Shown: positions 27,247 to 38,192, counted from the stretch's first letter. The stretch: 64,000 nt of DNA from an uncultured Rhodopila sp. (GCF_903915725.1 NZ_CAIWTY010000001.1:62001-126000), one strand, 5' to 3'. Notes: generated by a model from the sequence alone, not told the origin. Numbers and translations are program-made.

Positions 27247-27820
27247 GGCTCGCGTCAGCGAGGCGCTCCTGCGCCGGTTGAACCCGTCTATGTTGCTACA
27301 TAGCGATAAGTCTATCTCCATTTCTGAGACCGCCGGCGACGAAAAAGGCCGCGGCACGATCACCTTTCAACTTACGTCGCTCTGCTTCAGGCTCCGCCTG
27401 CCGCCGGAGCCTGTGAAATGGCTCGCCAACCAGCAATGCGCTGACGCCGTCATCTTCGAGTTTGCGGGCGAAAGGACGATCCTGCATCTTATTGAAATGA
27501 AAACGACCATGCGTCCGGACGCGTGGACCAAAACCAAACAGCAACTTGTGGGACCCTATCACAACGCGCTTGCCCTGGCCGGGGTTCTGCAACTCAGCCC
27601 GCCCTTCGAATTCAAAGCCCACGTCGCCTACCGCGAAGATCGCCTGGGTCCGGCCGCGACCGCCGACGGACTGATGCTGAAGCAACCGCTCGGCAAGCTG
27701 GCGACCGAGACCTTCAATGATTGGAGCGAAGGCCGCATCGGTATTGACGGCATGGCGGACATCCCGCTCAACAAGATACGTCGGGATGGCGACGGCAACG
27801 CCTCGGCCAGCCTCGGCTAA
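27239..27820 (+). CDS. Uncharacterised partner of the AAA ATPase, possible PD-(D/E)XK nuclease
   Basis: 193 residues, ATG 27239 overlapping the ATPase stop (translational coupling). No exact family is recognised. Around residues 67-90 the order CADAVIFEF - turn - LHLIEMKTT places Asp69, Glu86 and Lys88 on consecutive strands, the spacing expected of a PD-(D/E)XK active site. A helix rich in Gln/Lys (TKTKQQLVGPYHNALALAGVL) follows, as in several such nucleases. The rest is mixed alpha/beta. The nuclease idea is inference from the motif only; in ATPase-plus-effector defence pairs the small partner is often the effector. Confidence 0.65.
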   Translation: MHEARVSEALLRRLNPSMLLHSDKSISISETAGDEKGRGTITFQLTSLCFRLRLPPEPVKWLANQQCADAVIFEFAGERTILHLIEMKTTMRPDAWTKTKQQLVGPYHNALALAGVLQLSPPFEFKAHVAYREDRLGPAATADGLMLKQPLGKLATETFNDWSEGRIGIDGMADIPLNKIRRDGDGNASASLG

Positions 27821-27872
27821 GCGGCATGGCTTGATGCCACCACGTGGTTAACCTTAACCAACGGATCATACG

Positions 27873-28724
27873 ATGCGCCGAGAAGCCTCCATCCCCTACC
27901 TGCTCGCCGGCCAGTTCTACAAAATGGCCTTCGACGCCTGGGGCGACCCCGAAGCCCCGGCTGTCGTCTGCGTGCATGGCCTGACCCGCAACGGCCGTGA
28001 CTTCGACGCGCTCGCGCGGGCACTGTCGGACCGCTTCCACGTCATCTGCCCGGACCTGCCGGGGCGGGGAAACTCGGACAGGCTGCCCGACCCGATGCTG
28101 TACCAGGCGCAGCACTACGTCACCGCCCTCGCCCACCTTCTGGCGTGGATCGCCAAGGACGTCGCCTGGATCGGCACATCCCTCGGCGGCATCTGCGGCA
28201 TGGTGATCGCCGCGACGCAGGGAGCGCCGATAAACCGTCTGGTGCTGAATGATGTCGGGCCGTTCATCCCGGCCGATTCGTTGAAGCGCATCCGCGACTA
28301 CATGGTGGCGTCCGGCGACTCGCCGATGATGGTGCGCTTCCCCGATCTGGACTCGGTCGAGCGGCATCTGCGTCTGGTCCACGCGCCGTTCGGTCCGCTG
28401 TCCGATGAGCAATGGGCGCGGTTGGCCCGGAACTCGGCCCGCGCCCTGCCGGATGGCTTCTTCACCATGCACTATGACCCGCGCATCGCCGAACCGCTGC
28501 GCGGGCATGAGCCGGTGGATGTCGATATGTGGCCGTTCTGGGACCGGATCCGCGTGCCGCGCATGGTGATCCGCGGCGAGACCAGCGACGTCCTGCTGCC
28601 CGACACCTTCCGCCGCATGGAAGCCTCCGGCGCCGAGGCATTCGAGGTGCCGGTGACCGGACACGCGCCGGCGCTGCTCGATCCGGCCCAGATCGAAGCG
28701 ATCCGGGCGTTCCTGGTGCGCTGA
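27873..28724 (+). CDS. Alpha/beta-hydrolase fold protein
   Basis: 283 residues of the serine-hydrolase fold. Oxyanion motif CVHGLTRNGRDFDAL (residues about 33-47), VICPDLPGRGNSDR, nucleophile elbow WIGTSLGGICG with the catalytic Ser at about 109, a late Asp in IRGETSDVLLPDTF and the catalytic His in VTGHAPALLDP. Substrate unknown; esterases, C-C hydrolases and lactonases share this pattern. It ends five bases before the DUF3445 gene, so both are probably one transcript. Confidence 0.88.
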   Translation: MRREASIPYLLAGQFYKMAFDAWGDPEAPAVVCVHGLTRNGRDFDALARALSDRFHVICPDLPGRGNSDRLPDPMLYQAQHYVTALAHLLAWIAKDVAWIGTSLGGICGMVIAATQGAPINRLVLNDVGPFIPADSLKRIRDYMVASGDSPMMVRFPDLDSVERHLRLVHAPFGPLSDEQWARLARNSARALPDGFFTMHYDPRIAEPLRGHEPVDVDMWPFWDRIRVPRMVIRGETSDVLLPDTFRRMEASGAEAFEVPVTGHAPALLDPAQIEAIRAFLVR

Positions 28725-28729
28725 CCCGC

Positions 28730-29622
28730 ATGCGGCCGTTGCCCGAGGAGGCGGTGCATCTGCCGTTCGAACCGGGTCCCTACCGCATGGGCATGGATCT
28801 GGTTTCCGTCCCCGAGGCGGCCTGGTTCGAACTCGACCAGCGCTATCTGCCCGAAATGGCCGAACGCCGCCGGCTGCTGGCGGAGGCGCATGACGATGTC
28901 TTTGCCGCCTTGCCCGGGTCCGGCCCGGCCCGGGCGGAGGCGCTGGAGGTGGTGCTGGCCGCACTGACCACGCATCACCCCGACTGGTCCAGCCGCGACG
29001 GGACCACGATCCGAAATCACCTGACAGGCGAAACATTCGACATTGGGGCGATCGATCCCCTGGAACTGGCCGGGCGGATGGTGCAGGAGGATCTGTGCCT
29101 GATCGAAGCCAGTAACGAAGGGCCGATCTTCACCGCCGCCGTGCTCTGTTTCCCCAGCCGCTGGCGGTTGCTGGACAAGCTCGGCAGGCCCCTGTCCGCC
29201 GTACACGCTCCCGTGCCATTCTACGCGCATCGGCTGGCTGCGCCGGTGGACCGGCTCATGCGGCACCTGAAGCCGGGCAGGATCGCATCGCGCCTGAACT
29301 GGTCGTTGCTGGACGATCCGGCATTGTTCCAGCCGGCCGGCAAATGGCGGTTGGACGGCGGGACGGACATCACGGCGGAGAACGCCGGCAGCCGGGTGTT
29401 CCTGCGTGTGGAGCGGCAGACGCTACGCCGGCTCCCGCAAACCGAGGCTGTGCTGTTCGGCATCCGCGTGCATGTCTATCCGCTGGAACGGGTCGCCGAT
29501 CGGCCGCAACGCGCCGGGACATTGGCGGAAGCGGTGCGGGCGCTGCCGCATGAGATGCTGCACTATAAGAGTGTGCCGCCGTTCCGCGATGCGCTGCTGG
29601 CCTGGCTGGACTTGCGCAGCCG

Positions 29623-29626
<4 letters not shown>
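28730..29626 (+). CDS. DUF3445 protein, haem-dependent oxidative N-demethylase-like
   Basis: 298 residues. The PF11927 (DUF3445) hallmarks are clear: PYRMGMDLVSV near the start, VQEDLCLIEASNEGPIFTAAVLCFPSRWRLLDKLGRPLSAVHAPVPFY in the middle and the C-terminal LFGIRVHVYPLERV plus KSVPPFRDALLAWL. Characterised members bind haem and oxidatively demethylate small amines such as dimethylamine. The partner electron-transfer subunits are not in this window. The stop codon overlaps that of yejF on the opposite strand. Confidence 0.9.
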
Positions 29627-31227
<1,601 letters not shown>

Positions 31228-31295
31228 CGGGCGGGTGCCGCGGTTTTTGCGCGAGCACGGTCCGCTGCGCTTGTGCGCGCGCGGTCTGCTGTGTT

Positions 31296-31389
31296 TGTGT
31301 CATGGCCGGGCTTGGCCCGGCCATCCACGACTTGCGGTGCCGCACCAGCCAAAGTCATGGATGGCCGGGCCAAGCCCGGCCATGACACA
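31296..31389. repeat. Large perfect inverted repeat between yejE and yejF
   Basis: Two perfectly complementary 32-base arms (31296-31327 and 31358-31389) around a 30-base centre; the arms run tgtcatggccgggcttggcc onward. Each arm is itself nearly palindromic (ggccgggc/gcccggcc). This is the best-preserved member of the dispersed repeat family of this window and would form a very stable stem in RNA inside the yej transcript. Confidence 0.92.
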
Positions 31390-31429
31390 TTGATCGCATC
31401 GGGCCGGCAGCCGCATCCTCGCATCGCCA

Positions 31430-32473
31430 TCACTTCAACGACCCGTTCACCGGCGTCTTGCGCGGATCGAATGCATCGCGCACCGCCTCACCCACAAACA
31501 CAAGCAGCGTCAGCAGACCGCCCAGCACCACGAACGCCGTGATCCCCAGCCAGGGCGCCTGGAGATTGTTCTTTCCCTCCGACACCAGCTCCCCCAGAGA
31601 CGGCGACCCCGGCGGCAGGCCGAAGCCGAGAAAATCCAGGCTGGCGAGGATGGTAACCGACCCCGACAGCGTGAACGGCAGGAACGTCAGCGTCGCAACC
31701 ATGGCGTTCGGCAGGATGTGCCGCCACATCACCGCCGGATCGGAAACCCCCAAAGCCTTCGCCGCCCGCACATAGTCGAGATTGCGGCCCCGCAGAAACT
31801 CCGCCCGGACCACGCCGGTCAGGTTCATCCAACTGAACAGCAGCAGGAACACCAGCAAAATGCCGAAGCTCGGCGTGATGATGCTGCCCAGAATGATCAG
31901 TAGATAGAGCTGAGGCATCCCCGACCAGATCTCGATGAAGCGCTGGAACAGCAGATCCACCAGGCCGCCGCGAAAGCCCTGGATCGCGCCGGCGGCAATG
32001 CCGATGACCGAGGAGATTGTGGTCAACGTGAAGCCGAACAGCACGGAAATGCGGAACCCGTAGATCACCCGCGCCAGCACATCGCGCGCCTGATCGTCGG
32101 TTCCCAGCAGGTTGCCGCGGTCCGGCGGAGACGGCGCCGGAGTCCGCAAGCCCTTCACCACGGTATTATAGCTGTAGCGAATCGGCGGCCAGATCATCCA
32201 ACCCTTGGCCTCGATCGCCGCCTGCACATCCGGCTCGGTATAATCCGCCTCCGTCGGCAGGAAGTCGGCGCCGAACGTGTCTTCGCTGTAGTCCTGCAAC
32301 ACCGGCACATACCAATGCCCGTCGTAGCGGATCAGCAGCGGACGGTCATTGGCAAGAAACTCGGCGAACAGGGTCACGCCAAACAGGGCCAGGAAGATCC
32401 ACAGCGACCAATAGCCGCGCTTATGCGCCCGGAAGATCGCCAGGCGGCGGCGGGTCAGCGGCGTTAGGGGCAT
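31430..32473 (-). CDS. yejE: ABC oligopeptide transporter permease
   Basis: 347 residues. Inner-membrane permease of the DppC/OppC superfamily with the YejE-specific extended periplasmic region between the first membrane helix and the rest (LLIRYDGHWYVPVLQDYSEDTFGADF... IRYSYNTVVKGLRTP). The core carries GTDDQARDVLARVIYGFRISVLFG and the EAA-type loop DYVRAAKALGVSDPAVMWRHILPNA. ATG 32473 is one base after the yejB stop, giving coupled translation. Confidence 0.93.
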   Translation of the reverse strand: MPLTPLTRRRLAIFRAHKRGYWSLWIFLALFGVTLFAEFLANDRPLLIRYDGHWYVPVLQDYSEDTFGADFLPTEADYTEPDVQAAIEAKGWMIWPPIRYSYNTVVKGLRTPAPSPPDRGNLLGTDDQARDVLARVIYGFRISVLFGFTLTTISSVIGIAAGAIQGFRGGLVDLLFQRFIEIWSGMPQLYLLIILGSIITPSFGILLVFLLLFSWMNLTGVVRAEFLRGRNLDYVRAAKALGVSDPAVMWRHILPNAMVATLTFLPFTLSGSVTILASLDFLGFGLPPGSPSLGELVSEGKNNLQAPWLGITAFVVLGGLLTLLVFVGEAVRDAFDPRKTPVNGSLK

Positions 32474-32474
32474 G

Positions 32475-33554
32475 CTACTGTCTGGCCTCGAAATCGATGC
32501 GCGGGTCAACCACGGTGTAGAGCATGTCGCCGACGATCTGCATCAGCAGGCCGAGCAGCGTGAACATGTACAACGTCCCGAACATCACCGGATAGTCGCG
32601 CCGGATCGCCGATTCAAACCCCAGCAGCCCGAGGCCATCCAGGGAAAAGATGATCTCCACCAGCAAGGCCGACGAAAACAGGATGCCGATGAACGCCGAG
32701 GGGAAACCCGCGACGATCAGCAGCATCGCGTTGCGGAACACGTGGCGATACAGGATTCGCTGCTCGCTGGCGCCCTTGGCGCGGGCAGTGACGACGTACT
32801 GCTTGCGGATTTCCTCCAGGAAGCAGTTTTTCGTCAGCACCGTCAGCCCGGCGAACCCGCCCACCACCAGCGCCACCGTCGGCAAAACCATGTGCCAGAG
32901 ATAATCCATGATGCGCGCCGGAATGCTCCAGGTCTCGGTGCCCGCGCTGTGCAGCCCGCGCAACGGGAACCACTGCACGAAGCTGCCTCCGGCAAACAGC
33001 ACCACCAGCAGGATGGCGAACAAAAATCCCGGCACCGCATAGCCAATCAGCACCGCCGCACTGCTCGCCACATCGAACCGGCTGCCGTCGCGAACCGCCT
33101 TGGCGATGCCCAGCGGAATCGAGACGAAATACACCAGCAGCGTCGACCACAGCCCAAGCGAAACCGAAACCGGCATCTTCTCCTTGATCAGTTGGAGCAC
33201 CGGCTCATCGCGAAAGAAACTGCGGCCGAAATCAAAGCTCAGATAATCCCGCAGCATCAGCACGAACCGCTCCGGCGCCGGTTTGTCAAAGCCGAACATC
33301 TTCCTGATGTCGGCCACCACATGCGGGTCCAACCCCCGCGCGCCGCGATAACTGCCGTCGCCCGACGGCATCGACTCCGCGCCCCCGCTCCCGCTCATGC
33401 GCCCGGTCACGTCCCCGCCCCGCCCCTTCAACTCGGAGATCATCTGCTCCACCGGCCCGCCCGGCGCGAACTGCACAACAAAAAAGTTAATCGCAATGAT
33501 CCCGAACAACGTCGGAATCACCAACAACAACCGCCGCAGCAGATACGCCCCCAT
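32475..33554 (-). CDS. yejB: ABC oligopeptide transporter permease
   Basis: 359 residues, DppB/OppB-type. The N-terminal membrane anchor begins [19 protein letters not shown]; then a hydrophilic region with the RFGFD-like [26 protein letters not shown] motif and the EAA loop [28 protein letters not shown] 33554 fits the family; a longer frame from 33635 runs through the hairpin element and is rejected. Between this gene and yejA lies a 134-base hairpin-rich element. Confidence 0.94.
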   Translation of the reverse strand: MGAYLLRRLLLVIPTLFGIIAINFFVVQFAPGGPVEQMISELKGRGGDVTGRMSGSGGAESMPSGDGSYRGARGLDPHVVADIRKMFGFDKPAPERFVLMLRDYLSFDFGRSFFRDEPVLQLIKEKMPVSVSLGLWSTLLVYFVSIPLGIAKAVRDGSRFDVASSAAVLIGYAVPGFLFAILLVVLFAGGSFVQWFPLRGLHSAGTETWSIPARIMDYLWHMVLPTVALVVGGFAGLTVLTKNCFLEEIRKQYVVTARAKGASEQRILYRHVFRNAMLLIVAGFPSAFIGILFSSALLVEIIFSLDGLGLLGFESAIRRDYPVMFGTLYMFTLLGLLMQIVGDMLYTVVDPRIDFEARQ

Positions 33555-33570
33555 CAGGCGCGTCCCGGGG

Positions 33571-33704
33571 CAAAGTAAGTAAGGCCAGGGCTCCGCCCTG
33601 GCCCCGCAAAGGGGCAGTGGCCCCTTTGATCCCACTTAATGGGTTCCAAGGGCCGCCGGCCCTTGGCGGGGTCGAGGGGCGGAGCCCCCGCCTTGCTTGC
33701 TTGC
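33571..33704. repeat. Hairpin-rich intergenic element between yejA and yejB
   Basis: Imperfect outer arms (caaagtaagtaagg / ccttgcttgcttgcc) enclose a series of strong stems: ggccaggg/ccctggcc (33583-33603), aaagggg/ccccttt (33608-33627), ccaagggcc/ggcccttgg (33646-33666) and gcgggg/ccccgc (33666-33691). It differs in sequence from the 'gtcatgg' family. Such an element in an operon could stop exonucleases or reduce downstream expression relative to yejA. Confidence 0.85.
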
Positions 33705-33705
33705 C

Positions 33706-35553
33706 TCATGGCCCCGCCCGGCGGGCTGTGGCGATGGCGGCGGCTTTGGCGGGGTCGATCCACCAGCTGTCGAAGGCGAGGCCGGTGCGGACGGGTTTGT
33801 CGGGGCGGCCGAAGATGTCCCAATAGACGACGCGGACGGATTGCAGGTGCCATTGCGGCACGACGTACCAGCCGGCGAGCAGGGCGCGGTCGAGGGCTCG
33901 GGTTGCGGTGACCTGTTCGGCGCGGTTGGGCGAGGCCAGGATATCGTGCACGAGGTCGTCGATGACCGGACTGCAAACGCCCATCAGGTTGTCGCCGCCT
34001 TCCTGTTTGGCGCTGTCGCAGGTCCAGTAGCCGCTTTGCTCGTTACCGGGGCTTTCGGACTGGGGCAGCGTGACGACGATCATGTCGTAGTCATAGCTAT
34101 CGATCAGCCGCTGGAATTGCGCCGGATCGACGGTGCGGACCCTGGCTTCGATTCCCAGACGCGACAGCCATTGTACGTAGGGCAGCGCAACGCGCTCGAA
34201 GGCGGGCTGATCCAGCAGGATTTCGAAGCTGAACGGGTTGCCGTTGGCGTCCACCAGCTTGCGGTCGCGCACCTTCCAACCGGCCGCCTCCAGCAAGGCC
34301 AGGGCGGCGCGCATCTGCTCACGGTTGTTGCCGGAGCCATCGGTAACCGGCAACTGGAAGGGCTTGGTGAACAGATCGGCCGGCAACTGGCTGCGATATT
34401 TGTCCAGCAACGCCAGTTCGGCGCCCTCCGGGATGCCGCTGGAGGCGAGTTCGCTGTTGCTGAAATAGCTGCTGGTGCGGGTGTAGTTGCCATAGAACAG
34501 GTTGGCATTGGCCCATTCGAAATCGAATGCCAGGGCCAAAGCATGGCGGACACGAACATCGTTGAAGATCGGCCGGCGAGTGTTCATGCCGAAGCCCTGC
34601 ATGCCCGTGGGCAGGCGGTGCGTCAGCAGTTCCTTCTTCACCAGCCCCTTCTGCACGGCGGGGAAATCGTAGGCGGTGGCCCAGTCCTTGGCGACGTTCT
34701 CCTGCCGGAAGTCGATCTGCCCGGCCTTGAACGCCTCCAGCGCCACGGTCCCGTCGCGGAAATACTCTGTGCGGCGGGTGTCGAAATTGTCCTGGCCCCG
34801 GCTTACCGGCAGATCTTTCGACCAGACGTTGGGCACCCGCTGCATCGACAGGGTGCGGCCGAACTCGAAGCGGCCGACCCGGTAGGCGCCGGAGCCGAGC
34901 GGCGGATCGGTCAGCGGGTGATCGAACTCGCGGCCCTCCCACCAATGCTTTGGCAGTACCGGCATCTGGCCGATGATCAGTGGCAGTTCGCGATTGGTGC
35001 TGGACTTGAAGCGGAACACCACGCGGCGTGGACCCTCGACCGCGACGGAGGCGATGTCGGCATAATATTGCCGGTAGAACGGGCGCCCCTTGTCCCGCAG
35101 GGTGTTGAAGGTCCAGGCGACATCCTCGGCGGTTACGGGTGTGCCGTCGTTGAACTTCGCTTCCGGCCGCAATTCAAAGGCGACGCCCATCCTGTCTGCG
35201 GGCAGCTCGATGACGCCCGCGAGCAGGCCGTATTCGGTCTCGGCCTCATCCGCGTTGGGCTTCAGCAACGTGTCCCACACACGCAGAACGTCGGCAGCCG
35301 GGGTGCCGCGGACGATGAACGGGTTGAAGCTGTCGAAGGTGCCGATGGCGCTGAGCGCGACCTCGCCGCCTTTCGGCGCGTCCGGGTTGACGTAGGGGAA
35401 TGCCTTGAAGGTCTCCGGCAGCGACGGAGCGCCGAGCAGCGACAAACCATAGGTTCGAACCGGCGCCACGCCGGCTGGTTGGGCTCGGGCGCGAGCCATA
35501 CCCGCGCCAACCAGGAGCAAGGCAACCAAAACAAACCGCCAGCGCATGCGCAT
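33706..35553 (-). CDS. yejA: Periplasmic oligopeptide-binding protein
   Basis: 615 residues, SBP family 5. Sec signal peptide MRMRWRFVLVALLLVGAGMARARA with likely cleavage after ARA. Family motifs: GLSLLGAPSLPETFKAFPYVNPDAPKGG near the mature N-terminus, VAWTFNTLRDKGRPFYRQYYADI, and RDGTVALEAFKAGQIDFRQENVAKDWATAYDFP characteristic of YejA-type proteins. It captures peptides (in E. coli including microcin C) for YejBEF. First gene of the yejABEF operon; 210 bases of A/T-richer DNA precede it. Confidence 0.95.
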   Translation of the reverse strand: MRMRWRFVLVALLLVGAGMARARAQPAGVAPVRTYGLSLLGAPSLPETFKAFPYVNPDAPKGGEVALSAIGTFDSFNPFIVRGTPAADVLRVWDTLLKPNADEAETEYGLLAGVIELPADRMGVAFELRPEAKFNDGTPVTAEDVAWTFNTLRDKGRPFYRQYYADIASVAVEGPRRVVFRFKSSTNRELPLIIGQMPVLPKHWWEGREFDHPLTDPPLGSGAYRVGRFEFGRTLSMQRVPNVWSKDLPVSRGQDNFDTRRTEYFRDGTVALEAFKAGQIDFRQENVAKDWATAYDFPAVQKGLVKKELLTHRLPTGMQGFGMNTRRPIFNDVRVRHALALAFDFEWANANLFYGNYTRTSSYFSNSELASSGIPEGAELALLDKYRSQLPADLFTKPFQLPVTDGSGNNREQMRAALALLEAAGWKVRDRKLVDANGNPFSFEILLDQPAFERVALPYVQWLSRLGIEARVRTVDPAQFQRLIDSYDYDMIVVTLPQSESPGNEQSGYWTCDSAKQEGGDNLMGVCSPVIDDLVHDILASPNRAEQVTATRALDRALLAGWYVVPQWHLQSVRVVYWDIFGRPDKPVRTGLAFDSWWIDPAKAAAIATARRAGP

Positions 35554-35765
35554 TCATTGATCTCCGTTTCCGCCATGATAGGGCCGCCGTCGCGGTTCGT
35601 CAGCAGTGTTGCGCCGGGCGTGCGGTATCCCGGGCCTTGTGCCACGGCGGTGGCCGCCGGCGAAGGGCGGGGGCCGGCGCACCGGATGAGGCACCGGGAG
35701 TCGAGGCAATGAGTTGCTTAATCGTATCAGTAACGATTTAGCACAATAGATGTGATCACGGTTTT

Positions 35766-36068
35766 GTGAGAATGGCATTGCGGTCCGGCGTAACTCCGAT
35801 ATACAAACGTGATGTTTCCGCCCCGAAGCATCTCGTCGTCATCAGCCGCCGTAGCGGCCTTTTCGGCAAGATTTCGGTGCAGCAGAGCGGTTCATACTGG
35901 AATCTGGTGGTCCCGATGCAAGACGATCGCTTCCAATACGGCAATCTAACAACGCGGCCGGTAACGGCCCTTAGAATCGTCCAAAGTGATGCAGATAAGC
36001 CAGTCCCGGACTCAATCTATTTCGTTGCAATGCCGCTCGTCCCGAAGCCCGCCTGCACCGGCGGATAG
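35766..36068 (+). CDS. Uncharacterised small protein (about 98-100 residues)
   Basis: Starts at GTG 35766 or ATG 35772. The composition is protein-like (Tyr, Trp, Asn and Asp all present: LFGKISVQQSGSYWNLVVPMQDDRFQYGNL), unlike nearby shadow frames, and codon use is less G/C-ended than its neighbours. There is no signal peptide, membrane segment or family I recognise, and the Shine-Dalgarno is weak. It is divergent from yejA. An antisense frame overlaps it but is less convincing. Confidence 0.5.
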   Translation: MRMALRSGVTPIYKRDVSAPKHLVVISRRSGLFGKISVQQSGSYWNLVVPMQDDRFQYGNLTTRPVTALRIVQSDADKPVPDSIYFVAMPLVPKPACTGG

Positions 36069-36143
36069 ATTGTTACTGGGTGTTGCTACGTAACATTCGG
36101 CACACTTTCGAGCCTCCCTCAATCAAAACAGCCGGAGACCGAT

Positions 36144-36554
36144 ATGCCCATCGTGGAAACGCAACAATCTTACCGCCTGCTCTGGGCTCAGGTGGTGCTT
36201 CAGGCCAAAGCCGATCTGGAAAATGAGCCGGTTGGATCGATAATATTCAATCAGGCGGCGGCATTTTTCGTTAGTCGCGGGGAATGGGCGGAGTCCCGCC
36301 TTATCGTTGCCGATTGTCTCGACATGCATCCGGACGACCTTAAGCGTTGCGGCGAACGCTGGATCGCCGACCGCAGGCTCCGCGAAGGTCTGCCGGCGGA
36401 ACCTGAACAAGCGGCACGCCCGGCGGCGACACGCCCGCTGCGGCGTCTCGTGGCAGTGCCGGCCGCTGAGAGAACCGGCCGCAAGGGCCGCCCGGCCGCA
36501 AGGAACAATCCGTTCAACCCGTTCCGCGAACAAGCGGCGGCGGCCGCCGGGTGA
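36144..36554 (+). CDS. Uncharacterised protein (136 residues)
   Basis: ATG 36144 is preceded by GGAGA seven bases upstream. The first 80 residues look folded and helical (SYRLLWAQVVLQAKADLENEP, WAESRLIVADCLDMHPDDLKRCGERW); the remainder is Ala/Arg/Pro-rich and probably disordered. No family is recognised. It sits between another small unknown and the DUF1127 gene. Confidence 0.65.
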   Translation: MPIVETQQSYRLLWAQVVLQAKADLENEPVGSIIFNQAAAFFVSRGEWAESRLIVADCLDMHPDDLKRCGERWIADRRLREGLPAEPEQAARPAATRPLRRLVAVPAAERTGRKGRPAARNNPFNPFREQAAAAAG

Positions 36555-36796
36555 GTCCGTCCGGGGCTTGATTCTGCCGCGGGTGGCGATCACATGTCGC
36601 CCCCGCCCGGCATTTCGCGCCAGCCCACGGCCTGGCACCGGAGTTCTGTCCCGCCCGGCTGGCCGTCACGTCCTCCCGTGCAGACCTCAGCCTTGCAATC
36701 GCCCTGGCGATGCCCTTTATGCTGCGGTGCACAATGAGAGGAGCGTCCTTCGCCACCGGTCCGGGCCCTGCCCGGCACATCCGAAGGATCGTGAGA

Positions 36797-37018
36797 ATGA
36801 ATTTATACGAAGCCACGCAACGCCACCATAACGCCGCCATCTGGCGGACCTGGCTGCAAGCCGCGCTCGACCGGTTTGCCCGGGCCCGGGCCGAGCGCCG
36901 CCGCCGGGCTCTTGATTTCCAGGCCCTGTCCGAATCGACCGATCGGCAGCTCCGGGACATGGGGATCAGCCGGGCCGACGTGCCAAGCGTTGTCAACGGC
37001 ACCTACCGCAGCGAGTGA
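36797..37018 (+). CDS. DUF1127 domain small protein
   Basis: 73 residues. The C-terminal half is the DUF1127 (YjiS-like) signature: ALSESTDRQLRDMGISRADVP, i.e. L-x-x-L-x-D-x-x-L-x-D-[IM]-G-[IL]-x-R. Such small arginine-rich proteins occur in many copies in alphaproteobacteria; some bind RNA and influence phosphate or stress physiology. The ATG at 36797 was chosen because the upstream extension to 36710 is not family-like. Confidence 0.82.
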   Translation: MNLYEATQRHHNAAIWRTWLQAALDRFARARAERRRRALDFQALSESTDRQLRDMGISRADVPSVVNGTYRSE

Positions 37019-37118
37019 ATCCCGGCCGGCGTGCCTAAGCCGCGACAGGCGCCCGGCACATTGACGATGCCTCGGCCGCGCCGTCATGCTACCTCCAAAA
37101 CCGGAGGGAGCGGAACGC

Positions 37119-38192
37119 ATGGACCTTATCGGCGATGCGAGGGGCGGGTATCGGGGCCTGATTTATCGCCTCGATGCTGAACTCAGCTCCTGGCTGGAAA
37201 AGCGTCCGCCGGAAGAGGCGCTCGAGCCGGATCTGCCCATCATCGATCCGCACCACCATTTTTGGCACACCTTGCATCGTGGCCGCTATTTCTTGCCGGA
37301 CCTGCTCGCCGACATCCGCGGCGGCCACCGAATCGTCGCCACCGTCTTCGTGGAATGTCAGGCGATGTATCGCCAGCACGGTACCGCCGAAATGGCGCCC
37401 GTGGGGGAGGTGGAATTCGTCAATGGCATCGCCGCGATGAGCGCATCGGGCCATTACGGCCCTTGCCGTGTCGCCGAGGGCATTGTCGGCTACGCCGATC
37501 TGCGTGCCGGCGCAGGGGTCAGGGAGGTGCTGGAGGCAGAGATCGCTGCTGGCGGCGGCCGGTTTCGCGGCGTCCGGCAGGGCGCGGCCTGGGATGGACA
37601 CGAGACCGTAGGCAGGTTCGCGTCTCGCCCGGTCCCGCCGAATCTGCTGCTCGATCCGGCATTTCGCGAGGGTTTTGCTCAGCTTGCCACGCTTGGTCTT
37701 TCGTTCGAGGCGTGGCAGTACCATCCCCAGCTGCCGGACGCGATCGATCTGGCACGGGCGTTCCCGGACACCACGATCATTCTCGATCATGTCGGCGGCG
37801 TGCTTGGTGTTGGACCGTATGCGGGCCGGAGGCAGGAGATATTGGCGGCCTGGCGGAAGCATATCGCGGCTTTGGCGCAATGCCCGAACGTGAACGTCAA
37901 ACTCGGCGGCCTCGGCATGACGTCGTTCGGGTTTGATTTTCCTGAGCGTGAAGTGCCCCCGTCGTCCGCGGACCTTGCAGCAGCCTGGCGTCACTATATC
38001 GAGCCGTGCATCGAAGCCTTCGGCGTGGACCGCTGTATGTTCGAGAGCAATTTCCCGCCGGACAAGCAATCCTGTGGCTACACGGAGCTTTGGAACGCAT
38101 TCAAGCGCATCACCGCGGGCGCGTCCGCCGGGGAAAAGGCCGCGCTGTATAGTGGCACCGCGGCGCGGGTGTATCGGCTTACGGTACCCTGA
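37119..38192 (+). CDS. Amidohydrolase family 2 (PDC-hydrolase-like) metal-dependent hydrolase
   Basis: 357 residues with a TIM-barrel amidohydrolase pattern: LPIIDPHHHFWH with the metal-binding His-x-His, FVECQAMYRQHG, FRGVRQGAAWDGHE, EAWQYHPQLPDAIDLARAFPDTTIILDHVGG with the mid-barrel His, and late Asp/Glu in VDRCMFESNFPPDKQSCGY. These fit the 2-pyrone-4,6-dicarboxylate lactonase / aromatic-decarboxylase-like branch. ATG 37119 follows GGAGGGAG. The substrate cannot be deduced; no degradation genes flank it. Confidence 0.88.
   Translation: MDLIGDARGGYRGLIYRLDAELSSWLEKRPPEEALEPDLPIIDPHHHFWHTLHRGRYFLPDLLADIRGGHRIVATVFVECQAMYRQHGTAEMAPVGEVEFVNGIAAMSASGHYGPCRVAEGIVGYADLRAGAGVREVLEAEIAAGGGRFRGVRQGAAWDGHETVGRFASRPVPPNLLLDPAFREGFAQLATLGLSFEAWQYHPQLPDAIDLARAFPDTTIILDHVGGVLGVGPYAGRRQEILAAWRKHIAALAQCPNVNVKLGGLGMTSFGFDFPEREVPPSSADLAAAWRHYIEPCIEAFGVDRCMFESNFPPDKQSCGYTELWNAFKRITAGASAGEKAALYSGTAARVYRLTVP

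Noticed and set aside
33697-35712. 671-codon plus-strand open frame
   Set aside because: Antisense to yejA, which has a signal peptide and clear family motifs; the frame is a shadow.
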